In this document: positions 31,270 to 40,653 of the stretch, in pieces
Layout of the letters: every line of letters begins with the position of its first letter
Numbering within the stretch: the first letter of the stretch is position 1
Notes under the pieces: model-generated
What the model was told of the DNA's origin: nothing
Database searches by the model: none
The model's input: only the letters and a program-made list of their open reading frames with translations
Made by a program: the position numbers and the translations under genes
Origin: Planctomycetota bacterium
GTDB taxonomy: Bacteria > Planctomycetota > UBA1135 > GCA-002686595
Direction of reading: 5' to 3'
NCBI GenBank assembly: GCA_021413885.1
Contig: JAIOPM010000009.1
Span: forward strand, 1-55,377
DNA: 55,377 nt

Positions 31270-31806
31270 ATGAACCACTTCGCCGTTCGACAGAAACTCG
31301 CGCTGCTCACCTTCGCCCTCATCGGGTGGTCGTGCTCACCTGAGCCCGATCCGATGCCGGACGGGACATCGATCACGTCCGGCACCGCGACGCCCGACCA
31401 ACGCGATCGATTCTCGACCGAATCGGAGACCGAAGCCAACGTTCGGCGCGAGCGTATCCGCGCCGAGATCGCTGAGCTCGGTGATCACCCGTGGGCGGGG
31501 GAGTACTACTTCGGTGACGGCCTCGGCGTGAACGTCCGCGTCGTGCTCGCCCCGATATCTGGCTACGTGTTCGACTGGCATGGCTGCATGGGTTGCTACG
31601 ACCGCAACTGGGGCGCGGTCCGTGAGCAAGACGGCGAGCTGCACCTGGAGTTCACGTTCCCGAACGATCGCGACGGTTTCAAAGGCTGTGCACCGGTGCT
31701 CGTGCCCGTCCACTACGACGCGACGCACAACTACCTCGCCGAGCCGTCGGAGTTGGCTGACGCGGCTCCGTGTCGCGACTACACGACCTTGGCTCGACGG
31801 CAGTAG
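31270..31806 (+). CDS. Putative lipoprotein of unknown function
   Basis: A 178-residue protein; ATG 31270 directly follows an in-frame GTG. The N-terminus (MNHFAVRQKLALLTFALIGW then SCSPEP) looks like a lipoprotein signal, although Trp at position -2 of the lipobox is atypical. The body contains HPWAGEYYFGDGLGVNVRVV and a Cys-rich segment FDWHGCMGCYDRNWGAV, beta-rich and conserved-looking. I associate this pattern with uncharacterised proteins of Planctomycetota and some proteobacteria but cannot name a function. It is flanked by gene-poor stretches on both sides. Confidence 0.65.
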   Translation: MNHFAVRQKLALLTFALIGWSCSPEPDPMPDGTSITSGTATPDQRDRFSTESETEANVRRERIRAEIAELGDHPWAGEYYFGDGLGVNVRVVLAPISGYVFDWHGCMGCYDRNWGAVREQDGELHLEFTFPNDRDGFKGCAPVLVPVHYDATHNYLAEPSELADAAPCRDYTTLARRQ

Positions 31807-32339
31807 GTTCCCAACGGCCGACGGCCGGGCCACCGAGCGCACGAAGTCGCGGCAGCGCTTCGTGCAATCGACAGCAACTTTCACCGCGCGATCGATGACC
31901 GATGTGCGTCCAAAGCGACGAGACCGGCGACGCAAGGGTTCTCTCAACGGACACAGAGGCGTCGCCGTTCTCGCTGACATCGTGCCGCGAATCGCGTTCC
32001 TCGCGTCGAGTCAGCGCGAACCGACCGAGCGTCGTCGACTTCCTTCGTGCCGGGAGAGCAACAAGTCTCCGTTCCGGTACTCGTCCCGTGCTTTCGGACC
32101 GAGTGTTCCCCTTGCGCTTGGACAAGGGCGCATCATGGGAACCACATCGAGGCGACGGGCATCGAGCGCCCTACCAGTCGTCGATCGTCGAACCTGGTTC
32201 GCTCGATGCAGCTTCCAATTCGCTTCGCAAGGTCGACCGAAACGCGAACTCGCACCGTGACGAGCAGTTGCCGCAGCGATGCGAGCAACTCTCGACTGAC
32301 GCGATCGGCCGACCGACACATCCAACGAGGGGGTAGATC
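31807..32339. other. Gene-poor region upstream of the transglutaminase gene
   Basis: About 530 bp in which the open frames on both strands have the composition of random high-GC DNA. The last bases carry the GAGGGGG ribosome-binding site (about 32328-32334) for the GTG start at 32340. The length leaves room for regulation of the downstream gene, but I cannot identify a promoter or operator. Confidence 0.45.
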
Positions 32340-35300
32340 GTGATCCATCGCAACGCGCGGATTCTGTTCCTGGCAAGTTGCCTCGCTGCGCTGACCGCCT
32401 CGGTCGCGCGCGGCCAAGAACTGCGAATGACTTCGTTCCAGTGGCAAACGTTTGCGGGCGGCGCACCGGGCCCGTGCGTCACCTCCGCAGGGAATTTTCT
32501 TTGCCCGACGAGCGTGGACACCACGCAGCCGCCGTACACGGTGGCGACCACGACGCCGGGCCTGTGCTATGACCCCGGTCCTTGTCCGCTCACCGTGACC
32601 GACGACGTGACTGTCGACGTCACCGACTCCCACAACCAGAACTACGTTCGCTCTCACTGGAAGGCCGAACCCAACCAGGTCGCCAATCCGATTGAGTGCA
32701 CGTTCGACCTCGACATGCGAGGCAAGCAGACGCCGGCGAGCGGCAAGGGCAAGTCGAACGGGCGCGCGATCGTGACCTACACCGCGCTACCGGAGCACTC
32801 CGGCGTCACCGCCCCATCGAATCGTCTGACGTCACTGAAGGTCCACATCACCGCCACGGTGCAAGCGCGAACGGGCATCACTACCACGGCGTCGGCGGTC
32901 ACGACCCTCACGGCGAAGCGATCGAACGGATCCACGATCCACACGCAAACCGCAACGAGCGTCGGATCCACCACGATCACGAAGACCTTCGACGCGACGT
33001 TCGATCTCGTGATCGGCGACTTCTTCACGTTGGAATTCACCGGAGACGCTGATTCGGGCGGTAACACCGTCGACTTCGCGCGCGCCGAACTGCTTTCGGG
33101 CACCATCACCGCCAGTCAGATCTTCGACATCGATCTGCACGAGGCTGCGAACGAACTCGCGCTGCACACCGACGGCTTCAAGAAGTCGTTCGTTGTCCGT
33201 CGCGGCGGGCCGGTCGATCTTGACGTGTTTCTCGGGTCCGATTTCAATCCGACGACCCAGGAGGTGAAGTTTCAGGCGACGCACAAGTTCGATGCCGGTA
33301 GCACCATCGTGGACATCCCGCCGTTCACGACCGCCGTACCGCATGACAAGTGGGGCGTCCAATCTCTCTCGCTTGTCCCGTACCAGGGTTCGGGATCGAA
33401 GCAAACGCGCAAGGCATCGCTTCGACTCAACATCGCGGACAACGCCGCCGTCGGTGAGTATCAACTGCAAGCTCAGGTCGTTCCGACTGGCGGGTCGAGT
33501 CCGGTCGCAGTTGCTGATCTGGAGAAGCCGCTGCCGGTGCTCTTCAATCCGTGGATTTCGACGGACGCGACGTATTTCTCGCCGACGACCGAACTCGCAG
33601 AGTACGTGCTGAACGAATCCACTACGCTGTTCGTAGGCGGCAGCAGCAGTGCTCCGAACCCGGTGACGTGGCCCCTTGGACAGTTCGACGCCAACGAGGT
33701 GACGCTCTCGGTGACGATGGGCCTGCTCTCTGGCCTCAGTTCGGCCGACCGTGCGGACCCACAAAAAGTCGCCCGGTTTCTGACTGCCAAGACAAACTCC
33801 GAAGAGGACGCTGGCGTGCTCGTCGGGCTGTGGCCGACCAACGGCCTGTTTCCGGGCGGTGCGTCGCCGGGATCCTGGCCGGGCAGTCTCTCGGTCCTTC
33901 AGCAATACAAGAGCTCGAGCGCCCCGGTGAAGTACGGTCAATGCTGGGTCTTCGCGGGGATCCTGACGAGCGTGTGTCGTTGTGTCGGACTGCCCGCGCG
34001 TGCCATCACCGTCTACGAGGCCGGGATCGACTCGAAGGACAGTCCTGGCGATCGGAAGATCACGCGGCACTTTGACCCTGCTATACATTTTGTGCCCGCG
34101 AAGAGTGATTCGAGCTGGAACTTCCACGTGTGGGCCGAGACGCATCTCGGGTCGTCTTGGTACCTGATCGACTCGTCGCGAAACGACGATCTGTTGATGT
34201 ATAAGCTCGGCCCCGTCTCCGCTGACGACATCCGCGCCAAGGTGGCGGGTGGGTTCGACCTCAATTTCGCCATCGCCGAAGTTGACGCGGACCAATTCGA
34301 CGTGCTGGAGAACGCCGCAGGCACGGTGGTCAAGACTAGCGCGGCGGACTCCACGGCTATCGGCACTAGGATCGTGACCGCCGTGCCGGGATCGAGTGCG
34401 TTGTCCGACCTCACCCTCGGCCATTACAAGAACGCCGCACTTCAGATCGGCGGCCTCGCGTCCGGCCTGGATCTGTCGTTCGTCGTACCGTCCACGATTG
34501 GTCTCGGTCAGGACATCCCCTGCAACCTCGTGGCAACGAACCCGACGGGCGTCGCTGTCGCAATCACGGTGGCCTTGCGAAGTTACTCGGCCAACTACCA
34601 CGGCGACTTCGTGGCGAACCTTGCGGAGAACAACGCATCGCTGCAACTGGCTCCCGGACAGACGCAGTCGGTCCCGCTGCTGATCCCGCATGGAACGTAT
34701 GCGCCGTGGACCGGTGTGTCACGCCGCGTCACCGCCTCGGCGATCGTCGACGTTACGAACAGTCCCGACCTTTGGGTCGATAGCGGGACGACAGAACTCA
34801 CACTGGACACGCTGACCCTGGGCATCGCGCCGAGTCACGTTGCCGCCATCGGCTCGACAAGCCAACTCGCGATCGGATTCACGAATACCACCGGCGCGCC
34901 ACTGACCAACGTGCAGGCGCTCGTCTCCGTGACAGACGAGCTCAGCGTCGCGGGTTCCAGCACGACGACAGTGTCGTTCGGAAACGTCGCGCCGGGCGCG
35001 ACCGCCAATTCGTCGCTAAACGTGTTCGCCAAACAGCCCGGCTTCGGGCTGGTGCGCGTTGCGTTGCAGGCGAGTGAGTTGGAGGCTGTGCTTGGCGAAA
35101 CCGATCTGCGTGTCGTCGATGCAGACTGCAACGACAACCAGATCGCCGACATCCAAGACATCCTCGCCGGAACGAGCGTGGACGGAAACCTGAACGGCGT
35201 GCCCGACGAGTGCGAGTGTCTGATCCACGCGTACTGCTCGAGCACTGCCAACTCGTCGGGCAACGCGGCAACACTCAGCGCCGTGGGAAGCGGCAGCGTC

Positions 35301-35633
35301 TCGGCGAACAACCTCGCCCTTGTCGCCAGCGGATGTCCGATCGGGAAGGCGGGGCTTGTGTGCGTCGGTGATGCGCAGCAGCAGATCCCCTTCGGCGACG
35401 GGTTCATCTGCGTTGCGCCACGGGGCGCGGCACTCCTTCGGCTCGCACCGGTTGTTCGAACAGATGCTCAAGGCTCGGCGCAGGTGGCGGTCAACGTTGC
35501 GTCGCCGCCGCTCGCAGGCTTGGTGACCCCGAGTTCGACCTGGAACTTCCAATTCTGGTTCCGAGACCTGAGCGGACCGGGCGGGACGGGAAGCAACCTG
35601 ACCAACGCGGTGTCGGTCACGTTCTGCCCGTAG
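32340..35633 (+). CDS. Secreted animal-type transglutaminase with planctomycete C-terminal domain
   Basis: A 1097-residue exported protein with GTG start and signal peptide (ILFLASCLAALTASVARGQ). Residues 26-255 are beta-rich and unrecognised. From about 262 to 950 the protein follows animal transglutaminases: N-domain with SFVVRRGGPVDLDVFL; LFNPW and EYVLNESTTLFVG leading into the core; VGLWPTN with Trp498 (TGM2 Trp241 position); VKYGQCWVFAG with Cys535; SSWNFHVWAE with His596; WYLIDSS with Asp611; then FAIAEVDADQFDV and two C-terminal barrels. It should form or hydrolyse gamma-glutamyl amide bonds on extracellular proteins. DCNDNQIADIQDI and VPDECEC then lead to a C-terminal domain (965-1097) like that of three other proteins here. 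A hairpin follows at 35659. Confidence 0.9.
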   Translation: MIHRNARILFLASCLAALTASVARGQELRMTSFQWQTFAGGAPGPCVTSAGNFLCPTSVDTTQPPYTVATTTPGLCYDPGPCPLTVTDDVTVDVTDSHNQNYVRSHWKAEPNQVANPIECTFDLDMRGKQTPASGKGKSNGRAIVTYTALPEHSGVTAPSNRLTSLKVHITATVQARTGITTTASAVTTLTAKRSNGSTIHTQTATSVGSTTITKTFDATFDLVIGDFFTLEFTGDADSGGNTVDFARAELLSGTITASQIFDIDLHEAANELALHTDGFKKSFVVRRGGPVDLDVFLGSDFNPTTQEVKFQATHKFDAGSTIVDIPPFTTAVPHDKWGVQSLSLVPYQGSGSKQTRKASLRLNIADNAAVGEYQLQAQVVPTGGSSPVAVADLEKPLPVLFNPWISTDATYFSPTTELAEYVLNESTTLFVGGSSSAPNPVTWPLGQFDANEVTLSVTMGLLSGLSSADRADPQKVARFLTAKTNSEEDAGVLVGLWPTNGLFPGGASPGSWPGSLSVLQQYKSSSAPVKYGQCWVFAGILTSVCRCVGLPARAITVYEAGIDSKDSPGDRKITRHFDPAIHFVPAKSDSSWNFHVWAETHLGSSWYLIDSSRNDDLLMYKLGPVSADDIRAKVAGGFDLNFAIAEVDADQFDVLENAAGTVVKTSAADSTAIGTRIVTAVPGSSALSDLTLGHYKNAALQIGGLASGLDLSFVVPSTIGLGQDIPCNLVATNPTGVAVAITVALRSYSANYHGDFVANLAENNASLQLAPGQTQSVPLLIPHGTYAPWTGVSRRVTASAIVDVTNSPDLWVDSGTTELTLDTLTLGIAPSHVAAIGSTSQLAIGFTNTTGAPLTNVQALVSVTDELSVAGSSTTTVSFGNVAPGATANSSLNVFAKQPGFGLVRVALQASELEAVLGETDLRVVDADCNDNQIADIQDILAGTSVDGNLNGVPDECECLIHAYCSSTANSSGNAATLSAVGSGSVSANNLALVASGCPIGKAGLVCVGDAQQQIPFGDGFICVAPRGAALLRLAPVVRTDAQGSAQVAVNVASPPLAGLVTPSSTWNFQFWFRDLSGPGGTGSNLTNAVSVTFCP

Positions 35634-35658
35634 TTGTCGCCTGCATGTCGTGAGGTCA

Positions 35659-35688
35659 GCCCGCTCGGCGCATCAGCGTCGGGCGGGC
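35659..35688 (+). terminator. GC-rich hairpin after the transglutaminase gene
   Basis: A 13-bp stem (GCCCGCTCGGCGC with GCGTCGGGCGGGC, two G-T pairs) closes a 4-base loop, 25 bp after the stop codon. There is no following T-run, so it may be a terminator of limited strength or an mRNA-end stabiliser. Confidence 0.5.
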
Positions 35689-35741
35689 GTCCTCGCTCGG
35701 CCAAGGCCTGCCGTTCCGAACCTAGGTGGTAGCGTGTCCGC

Positions 35742-36083
35742 ATGTCCGTCACGCCCCTCGACCACCTCGCCAAGCTGCTCCACGCTCTCCGTGCTGCGAT
35801 CGAACGCGGTGCCGACCGATCCGAGCTGCTCGCACAGGTCGACCTCCTCGACAGCGCATGCGTGCGCGCGCTCCACGACGACGCGCAGCTCACCATCGAC
35901 TTCAACGAGCAGGGCGAACGTCTCGACGCGGCGGAGGGGGCGATCGAGCTGCTGAAGATCGAGTCGAACGAACTCGACGAACTCCGCAACGTGCTCGCCG
36001 ACGGGGGACTCGAACGACCGGCGACGCACGAGCACGCGGTCGAGTGGTTGCGGCGGAAGCTCGCGTTGGAGCCGCGCGGGTAG
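35742..36083 (+). CDS. Small helical protein, unknown function
   Basis: A 113-residue acidic, largely helical protein (MSVTPLDHLAKLLHALRAAI; later FNEQGERLDAAEGAIELLKI). It has no signal peptide, membrane segment or recognised motif. Its last residues (EWLRRKLALEPRG) recur in a degenerate copy at 37213-37314, so it once had a paralogue nearby. Confidence 0.6.
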   Translation: MSVTPLDHLAKLLHALRAAIERGADRSELLAQVDLLDSACVRALHDDAQLTIDFNEQGERLDAAEGAIELLKIESNELDELRNVLADGGLERPATHEHAVEWLRRKLALEPRG

Positions 36084-36154
36084 TCCGTTGGGATTGTCCT
36101 GACCGCCGGGCCGGACTCTGGGGCGTGCGCAAGTACGCCGCGACTCACGCCACA

Positions 36155-37093
36155 CTACTGACAGTGTTTCAGCTGCATGATTGCGAGCCACCGCGCACAG
36201 AGGTTCGCATGTATTGCGGCGACGCGAGCTCGCGCTTCGCGATCGGCCGCGTGTTCATCCAGTGCCCGTTCTAATGTTGCATTGACGCCCATTTCCCTGA
36301 GCTCCGCCTGGGTCTCCTGCCGAACCTGGATGGTCAACTCACTGACCATGCACCATTCGTAAATCGGGACGAGAGGCTTGACGCGTCGCAACCAAGCCTC
36401 GTTTGCGAACTCGACTTCGCGCTCCTGTTTCCGCTCCGGGTTCGCGGCGTCCGGCAAGAGTTCGAAAAGCTCGTAGATCAACTGAAGACCGGAATCGATG
36501 CCGAGTGCCCCAACGGACTTCGCAAGGGAGGCTAGTGAATGGTTACGCGCTCTGTGGTTGCGTTCGCCAACGATTGATTCCAGTTCCGATAGACGCTGGG
36601 CGCAGGTCGTGATGGCCCTGTTGCGGAGCGCGCGCATGCTGGAGTGCATGGTTTGAGCGAGCGCTACGCTGCCCTTGAGGTCCGCAATCACACCCATCGA
36701 GTTCCGGCGAACTGCGGCTACCGCTTCATCGACGGCGTTCGAAACCTGACCCGACGTAGTTGTGAGCGGGGGTGAAACGACGTTTGGCTGCGCGGCGAGC
36801 GCTCGTATTCCGGCTTCCGTACTGTGCAGGCTTGTACGCAGATCTTGGACGGACGCCCGGGACTCGTCTAGGAGGCGTGAATGCTCGTCGACCGCGTTGG
36901 ACGTGTCCGCCGTCAGCGCCCGCGCCGACGCCTGCGCTAGGGCCAACAGGGTGCGGTACTTCGTGTAGAACTCGCGATAGCTCGGCTCGACGGCCGCCTG
37001 ACCGAGCTGCCCAAGTCGCGAGCACTCCTCTTGGAGCGTACGCTCCAGGCGTTCGTGCGCGTTTTTCAGAGTCCTGGTGCCGAATCCGACCAT
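36155..37093 (-). CDS. Coiled-coil protein of unknown function
   Basis: A 312-residue protein from ATG 37093, preceded by an AGGGAGG ribosome-binding site. It is rich in long predicted helices (LKNAHERLERTLQEECSRLG; DEHSRLLDESRASVQDLRTS; ARARVAAIHANLCARW) with no signal peptide or membrane helix, so it is cytoplasmic. The central region mentions no enzymatic motif. It lies between a small gene and a degenerate copy of that gene's 3' end, suggesting insertion or segmental duplication. Its base composition is somewhat less GC-rich than that of the neighbouring secreted-protein genes. Confidence 0.65.
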   Translation of the reverse strand: MVGFGTRTLKNAHERLERTLQEECSRLGQLGQAAVEPSYREFYTKYRTLLALAQASARALTADTSNAVDEHSRLLDESRASVQDLRTSLHSTEAGIRALAAQPNVVSPPLTTTSGQVSNAVDEAVAAVRRNSMGVIADLKGSVALAQTMHSSMRALRNRAITTCAQRLSELESIVGERNHRARNHSLASLAKSVGALGIDSGLQLIYELFELLPDAANPERKQEREVEFANEAWLRRVKPLVPIYEWCMVSELTIQVRQETQAELREMGVNATLERALDEHAADREARARVAAIHANLCARWLAIMQLKHCQ

Positions 37094-37212
37094 GCTTCCT
37101 CCCTGTCGTGGGCGCGAAATCGCGATGGACCGGCTCAGGAGTGTAACGCCGATCGGGAATGGGTGCGCGCTCCGCCGGTTCACGTCACCACCGGCCTCAT
37201 CGAGTTCGAAGC

Positions 37213-37314
37213 CTTTGGGTGGTGCTCGCTCGCAGCCACCCCGAACGGCTCGCGACGAACGATCAATCGATGGAGCGGTTGCGGCGGAAGCTCGCGTTGG
37301 AGGCGCGCGGGTAG
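37213..37314 (+). pseudogene. Remnant of a paralogue of the 35742-36083 gene (3' end)
   Basis: The plus frame reading LWVVLARSHPERLATNDQSM then ERLRRKLALEARG and TAG aligns with LRNVLADGGLERPATHEHAV then EWLRRKLALEPRG and TAG at the end of the gene at 35742-36083. The last 42 bp (37273-37314) match 36042-36083 at 40 positions. Upstream of about 37210 the similarity is lost, so only the C-terminal third survives. The rest of the 37094-37510 gap has no gene that I can support. Confidence 0.7.
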
Positions 37315-37510
37315 CGCTCCCAAAGTTCGCATGGCCTGTCTGGTCTGCTCGACTCCGAGTCGGCGCACGGCGGCGAGCGTCCTTCCCCAACTTCGAGAGC
37401 GACCAGCAAGATGCGGAACTTTCCGCGCCGCAAAGCGGGTCCGACGACGATCAACTCAGACTGCGCATCGAGGTCTCCGTCCGTGCTAGTCGCCTTCCCG
37501 AAGGAACACC

Positions 37511-39283
37511 ATGCTCCGCTCGCTGCTTGGACCTACCGTTCTTCCGCTCGCCGTACTCTCACTGCTCTCGTCGCCTGCGATCGGCGGTGACTGGACATCA
37601 ATCAACGGGGATCGGCGAACTTCACGTCGAGCCGTTGGCGAAACGCTGGCGTTCAACTGGTGCGAGGAGTGGCGCACGACCTCGATCTGGGTTCCGCTCG
37701 TTGCGAACGGCAAGGTGATCGTGCAGTCGACGAACACGTCGCTCGCCGTGTTCGACGTCCTCGACATCACGACCGGCACGCCGTCGTTGTCCATGATCTC
37801 TGCGCCCTCGCAGGGCCCCGCTCTGTTCGGGGCGTGCGTATCGAACGGACGGCTCTTCGTTCCCGGCGGAATGGGTGGGGCTGGTTCCGGCACGGTGAAC
37901 GAGTTCGTCGAGGCCTGGGACCTCACGACCGGTGCGCTGCTTTGGACTTGGACCGGCGTGAATGGGACGGCGCAGACCATCCAGGAAGTGCCGCCCACCG
38001 CGACGGGAGCGGAACGACTGATCCTGATGATCGCAGACCACCCGGTCCCGCCGTTCAACTGGATCACGCGCGCGCTCGTGCTAGATCCGACGGCGTCGAG
38101 CTTGGCCTCGGCGGTTGCCTGCGCGACGCCGGACGTCGTGGACCTGTGGTCGCCATCTCCCTTGTCGATCCTCACACCGCCGGGCGATGTAACTGGGGCG
38201 ACCTGGCGCGCGTTCGCCCACGATCAACCTCTCGGCGGCGGAACTCACATGTCGAAGGACATACGTGACATCTCGCTCGCGACATGCACATCGGTGCCGC
38301 CCGGAGTTCCCACCCCCGACTTCGACTTCACCGGAACCGGCTCGCTCGGATCCAACTCCTTGAGCAACTGCCCTCTGGTGATTGATGCCACCGATCGCTA
38401 CGGGTTCGTCGTCGACACGGCGGGCAAGCTGCACGCCTACGACTTCACGACGGCGGGTCCAGGCATCTGGACTTCGACGGCGAGCACCGCGTCGGCGCTC
38501 AACGCGGATCAATTCGACATCGCGCTTCTCGATGCCGCGCAGCTTTGCGTCGTGCTGCACCCCGCCGCACCAGATGCGACGACGCTGATCGCTTACGACT
38601 TCGCGACCGGCGGTATCGCCTGGACCGCTTCCCTCCCGGCGGCTCCCACTACATTCGGCTGGTGCGTGCTCGACGGGGACGTGCTACTCGCTGGCTTGGT
38701 CAACGGTGACGTCGTCGCCGTCAGCGCAGCGGGAGGCGTCACGAGCGTCCATCACGAACCCGGCGTCAATCCTGCCGTCGGTGTTCGAGTCGTCGCTGCC
38801 GAGGGACGGTTCTTCGTGTCGGTCGGATCGAACCTCATCTGCTACGAGCCCACGGCTGGCCCTCACGCGTATGGCGCGGCGAAGCAGAACTCGAAGGGAT
38901 GCGTGCCCGCGATCGCGGTCCAGTCAGGCGTGCCTAGCGTGGCCAATCCCGCGCCTTTCGAAATCGTCGCGACGAACGTGATCAACAAGAAGTTCGGGCT
39001 GCTCTTCTACGGCTACTCGAAGTCGAACGCTCCGTTCCAAGGCGGCACGTTGCTCGTTGGCGCTCCGCAGCAACGTTCGCCGGTGCTCTTCTCCGGCGGC
39101 AATCCGTTGCCGAACGACTGCTCGGGGAAGTTCGTGTACGACTTCAACGCACGCATCCAGAGCGGTGCGGATCCCGAACTCGTCGAAGGCGCGAGCGTCT
39201 ACTGTCAGTACTGGTACCGAGATAACGGGGCTTCGTTCGGGACAGGACTGACCGACGCGCTCTGCTTCAGCGTCGGACCGTAG
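37511..39283 (+). CDS. Secreted beta-propeller protein with shared C-terminal domain
   Basis: A 590-residue protein with a signal peptide (MLRSLLGPTVLPLAVLSLLS then SPAIGG). Residues of about 25-450 contain PQQ/WD-type propeller blades: FVEAWDLTTGALLWTWTGVN, LHAYDFTTAGPGIWTST, LIAYDFATGGIAWTASLPAA and GDVVAVSAAGGVTSVHH. The last 138 residues (38870-39283) are the C-terminal domain shared with the proteins at 15691, 32340 and 41544, with FGLLFYGYSKSNAPFQGGTL and YDFNARIQSGADPELVEGAS. This copy lacks the VPDECEC segment. It has no quinone-binding or catalytic motif that I can identify, so a structural or binding role at the surface is likely. Confidence 0.8.
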   Translation: MLRSLLGPTVLPLAVLSLLSSPAIGGDWTSINGDRRTSRRAVGETLAFNWCEEWRTTSIWVPLVANGKVIVQSTNTSLAVFDVLDITTGTPSLSMISAPSQGPALFGACVSNGRLFVPGGMGGAGSGTVNEFVEAWDLTTGALLWTWTGVNGTAQTIQEVPPTATGAERLILMIADHPVPPFNWITRALVLDPTASSLASAVACATPDVVDLWSPSPLSILTPPGDVTGATWRAFAHDQPLGGGTHMSKDIRDISLATCTSVPPGVPTPDFDFTGTGSLGSNSLSNCPLVIDATDRYGFVVDTAGKLHAYDFTTAGPGIWTSTASTASALNADQFDIALLDAAQLCVVLHPAAPDATTLIAYDFATGGIAWTASLPAAPTTFGWCVLDGDVLLAGLVNGDVVAVSAAGGVTSVHHEPGVNPAVGVRVVAAEGRFFVSVGSNLICYEPTAGPHAYGAAKQNSKGCVPAIAVQSGVPSVANPAPFEIVATNVINKKFGLLFYGYSKSNAPFQGGTLLVGAPQQRSPVLFSGGNPLPNDCSGKFVYDFNARIQSGADPELVEGASVYCQYWYRDNGASFGTGLTDALCFSVGP

Positions 39284-39402
39284 TACGACGCGGTCTCGCG
39301 CTTCGCCGCAGCCCGGAGTACGCTTCTGCGATCCTTACCAGTGAGCCCCGCCTCATTGCGAGCGAGGCGACGGCTCGGGAAGCTGGCAGGGATCTCTCCC
39401 TC

Positions 39403-39430
39403 GGAGCCGACGTGGCAAGACGTCGGCTCC
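39403..39430 (+). terminator. Hairpin between convergent genes
   Basis: A perfect 11-bp stem (GGAGCCGACGT with ACGTCGGCTCC) closes a 6-base loop GGCAAG. It is followed on the plus strand by CCTTGTTT, a weak T-rich tail. It lies between the stop at 39283 and the convergent stop at 39444 and could serve the plus-strand gene or both. Confidence 0.65.
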
Positions 39431-39443
39431 CCTTGTTTCGGCG

Positions 39444-40562
39444 CTACGGTTTCGAGAGGTCGGCGACCCAAGCGCGTGATCGCTTCCACTCATCGTGGAG
39501 GCGATCGAACGCAGGTGCGTCGCGTTCGCCGCGCCGAAGGCTCCGCGCATGCTCCAGCGCCGGACCGACGAGCGGATGCCCGGTTGGAGCCAGCCGATAC
39601 GCGAGCCACCGATCGACCGACGTCCATTCCTCGTCGAGCAGCGGCGCGACGAGCACCTGCATCGTGTCGTCGTCGGCGTCGCGGAGTGCAGCTTCGACGG
39701 AGATGGGCGGGGCTCCCGCGAGCAACTCAGGAGTGGCGAGCCACTCGCTCGGCTTCCGCTCGCAGTGTTTCCAGTACTCCATTACGTGTACGACTTCGTC
39801 GAGTGGAATGCCCGGCACGAGTCCGGCGAAGAGGGTGGAATCCGGCCCCTCCTCGGCGAGCGCGCAGGAAGCAGTGATGCCTGTTGCGCTCCGAACTCTT
39901 GCGATCAGGTCCCGGCGGAGCGCGAGCGAATCCTCGGCCCGACCGAGCTCCACCAAGCACTGACAGCGGAACCGAACGGGCTCGGTGAAGTCGCCGATCG
40001 GTGGACTGACACAGGAGGGGGATGGCATCCAGTCCTCGGCGTACGCAAGCGCGAGTTCCCAGTTGCCGCTTCTGGCCGCGAGGCGCGCGGCGAACTCGGC
40101 GATGCACGAGCTGCTTGGTGGCAGGAGCAAACGGCCCGCGCTTCTATCGATGCTCGGCGCGCTGCGAAGCGTAACCAACGTTTGATCGAGCAGCGCGAGT
40201 GCCGCGTCTCTCCGGCCATTGCGTTCCAAGCAGAACGCAACACGGCAGCGCGTCCACACGGACTCGACTCGGTCGCACCAGCGCGGTGACTCCGATAGCA
40301 GGTCCAGTACGGCCTCGGGACAGCGCGCGCCGCGCTCGACGGACACTCGATCGGGTTCGTCGACCTTGCCACTCCATCCGTGCCTCCGGGCGTGAAGATC
40401 GAGCGCGGCATCCGAGGCGGCGATGTTCTGTTCCGCGCTGCTGAACGCCGTCAGCCAGTCCACCACTTCGCGCGGGGCTCCGGTCGCCCAGATGCATCGG
40501 CCATGCGGTGGGTCCTGCGGCGCGATTGATGCGAGCGCGAACAGCCAGAGCGGAGCGAGCAT
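39444..40562 (-). CDS. Exported protein with helical-repeat character, unknown
   Basis: A 372-residue protein starting MLAPLWLFALASIAPQDPPH, a short signal peptide. The middle has TPR-like helix pairs, each ending with a small-residue pattern (AFCLERNGRRDAALALLDQT; ARSGNWELALAYAEDW; CLVELGRAEDSLALRRDLIA). Ten or so Cys residues are scattered through the chain, unusual for a TPR protein and consistent with export. No enzyme motif is visible. It is divergent from the gene at 40654. Confidence 0.65.
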   Translation of the reverse strand: MLAPLWLFALASIAPQDPPHGRCIWATGAPREVVDWLTAFSSAEQNIAASDAALDLHARRHGWSGKVDEPDRVSVERGARCPEAVLDLLSESPRWCDRVESVWTRCRVAFCLERNGRRDAALALLDQTLVTLRSAPSIDRSAGRLLLPPSSSCIAEFAARLAARSGNWELALAYAEDWMPSPSCVSPPIGDFTEPVRFRCQCLVELGRAEDSLALRRDLIARVRSATGITASCALAEEGPDSTLFAGLVPGIPLDEVVHVMEYWKHCERKPSEWLATPELLAGAPPISVEAALRDADDDTMQVLVAPLLDEEWTSVDRWLAYRLAPTGHPLVGPALEHARSLRRGERDAPAFDRLHDEWKRSRAWVADLSKP

Positions 40563-40653
40563 CCTGCGCGCCCTATGACGCGATCGACGGCGAAGTCACA
40601 CGCGTTCCTCGTACGCGGCTATTCTTCGTGCCGTCCCCAACCCGGAGCTTCCC

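Noticed and set aside
36000..36030. tRNA T-arm-like sequence on the minus strand (TTCGAGT in a GC-rich context)
   Set aside because: The flanking arms do not pair and no acceptor or anticodon stem can be drawn; the site lies within the coding frame at 35742-36083.
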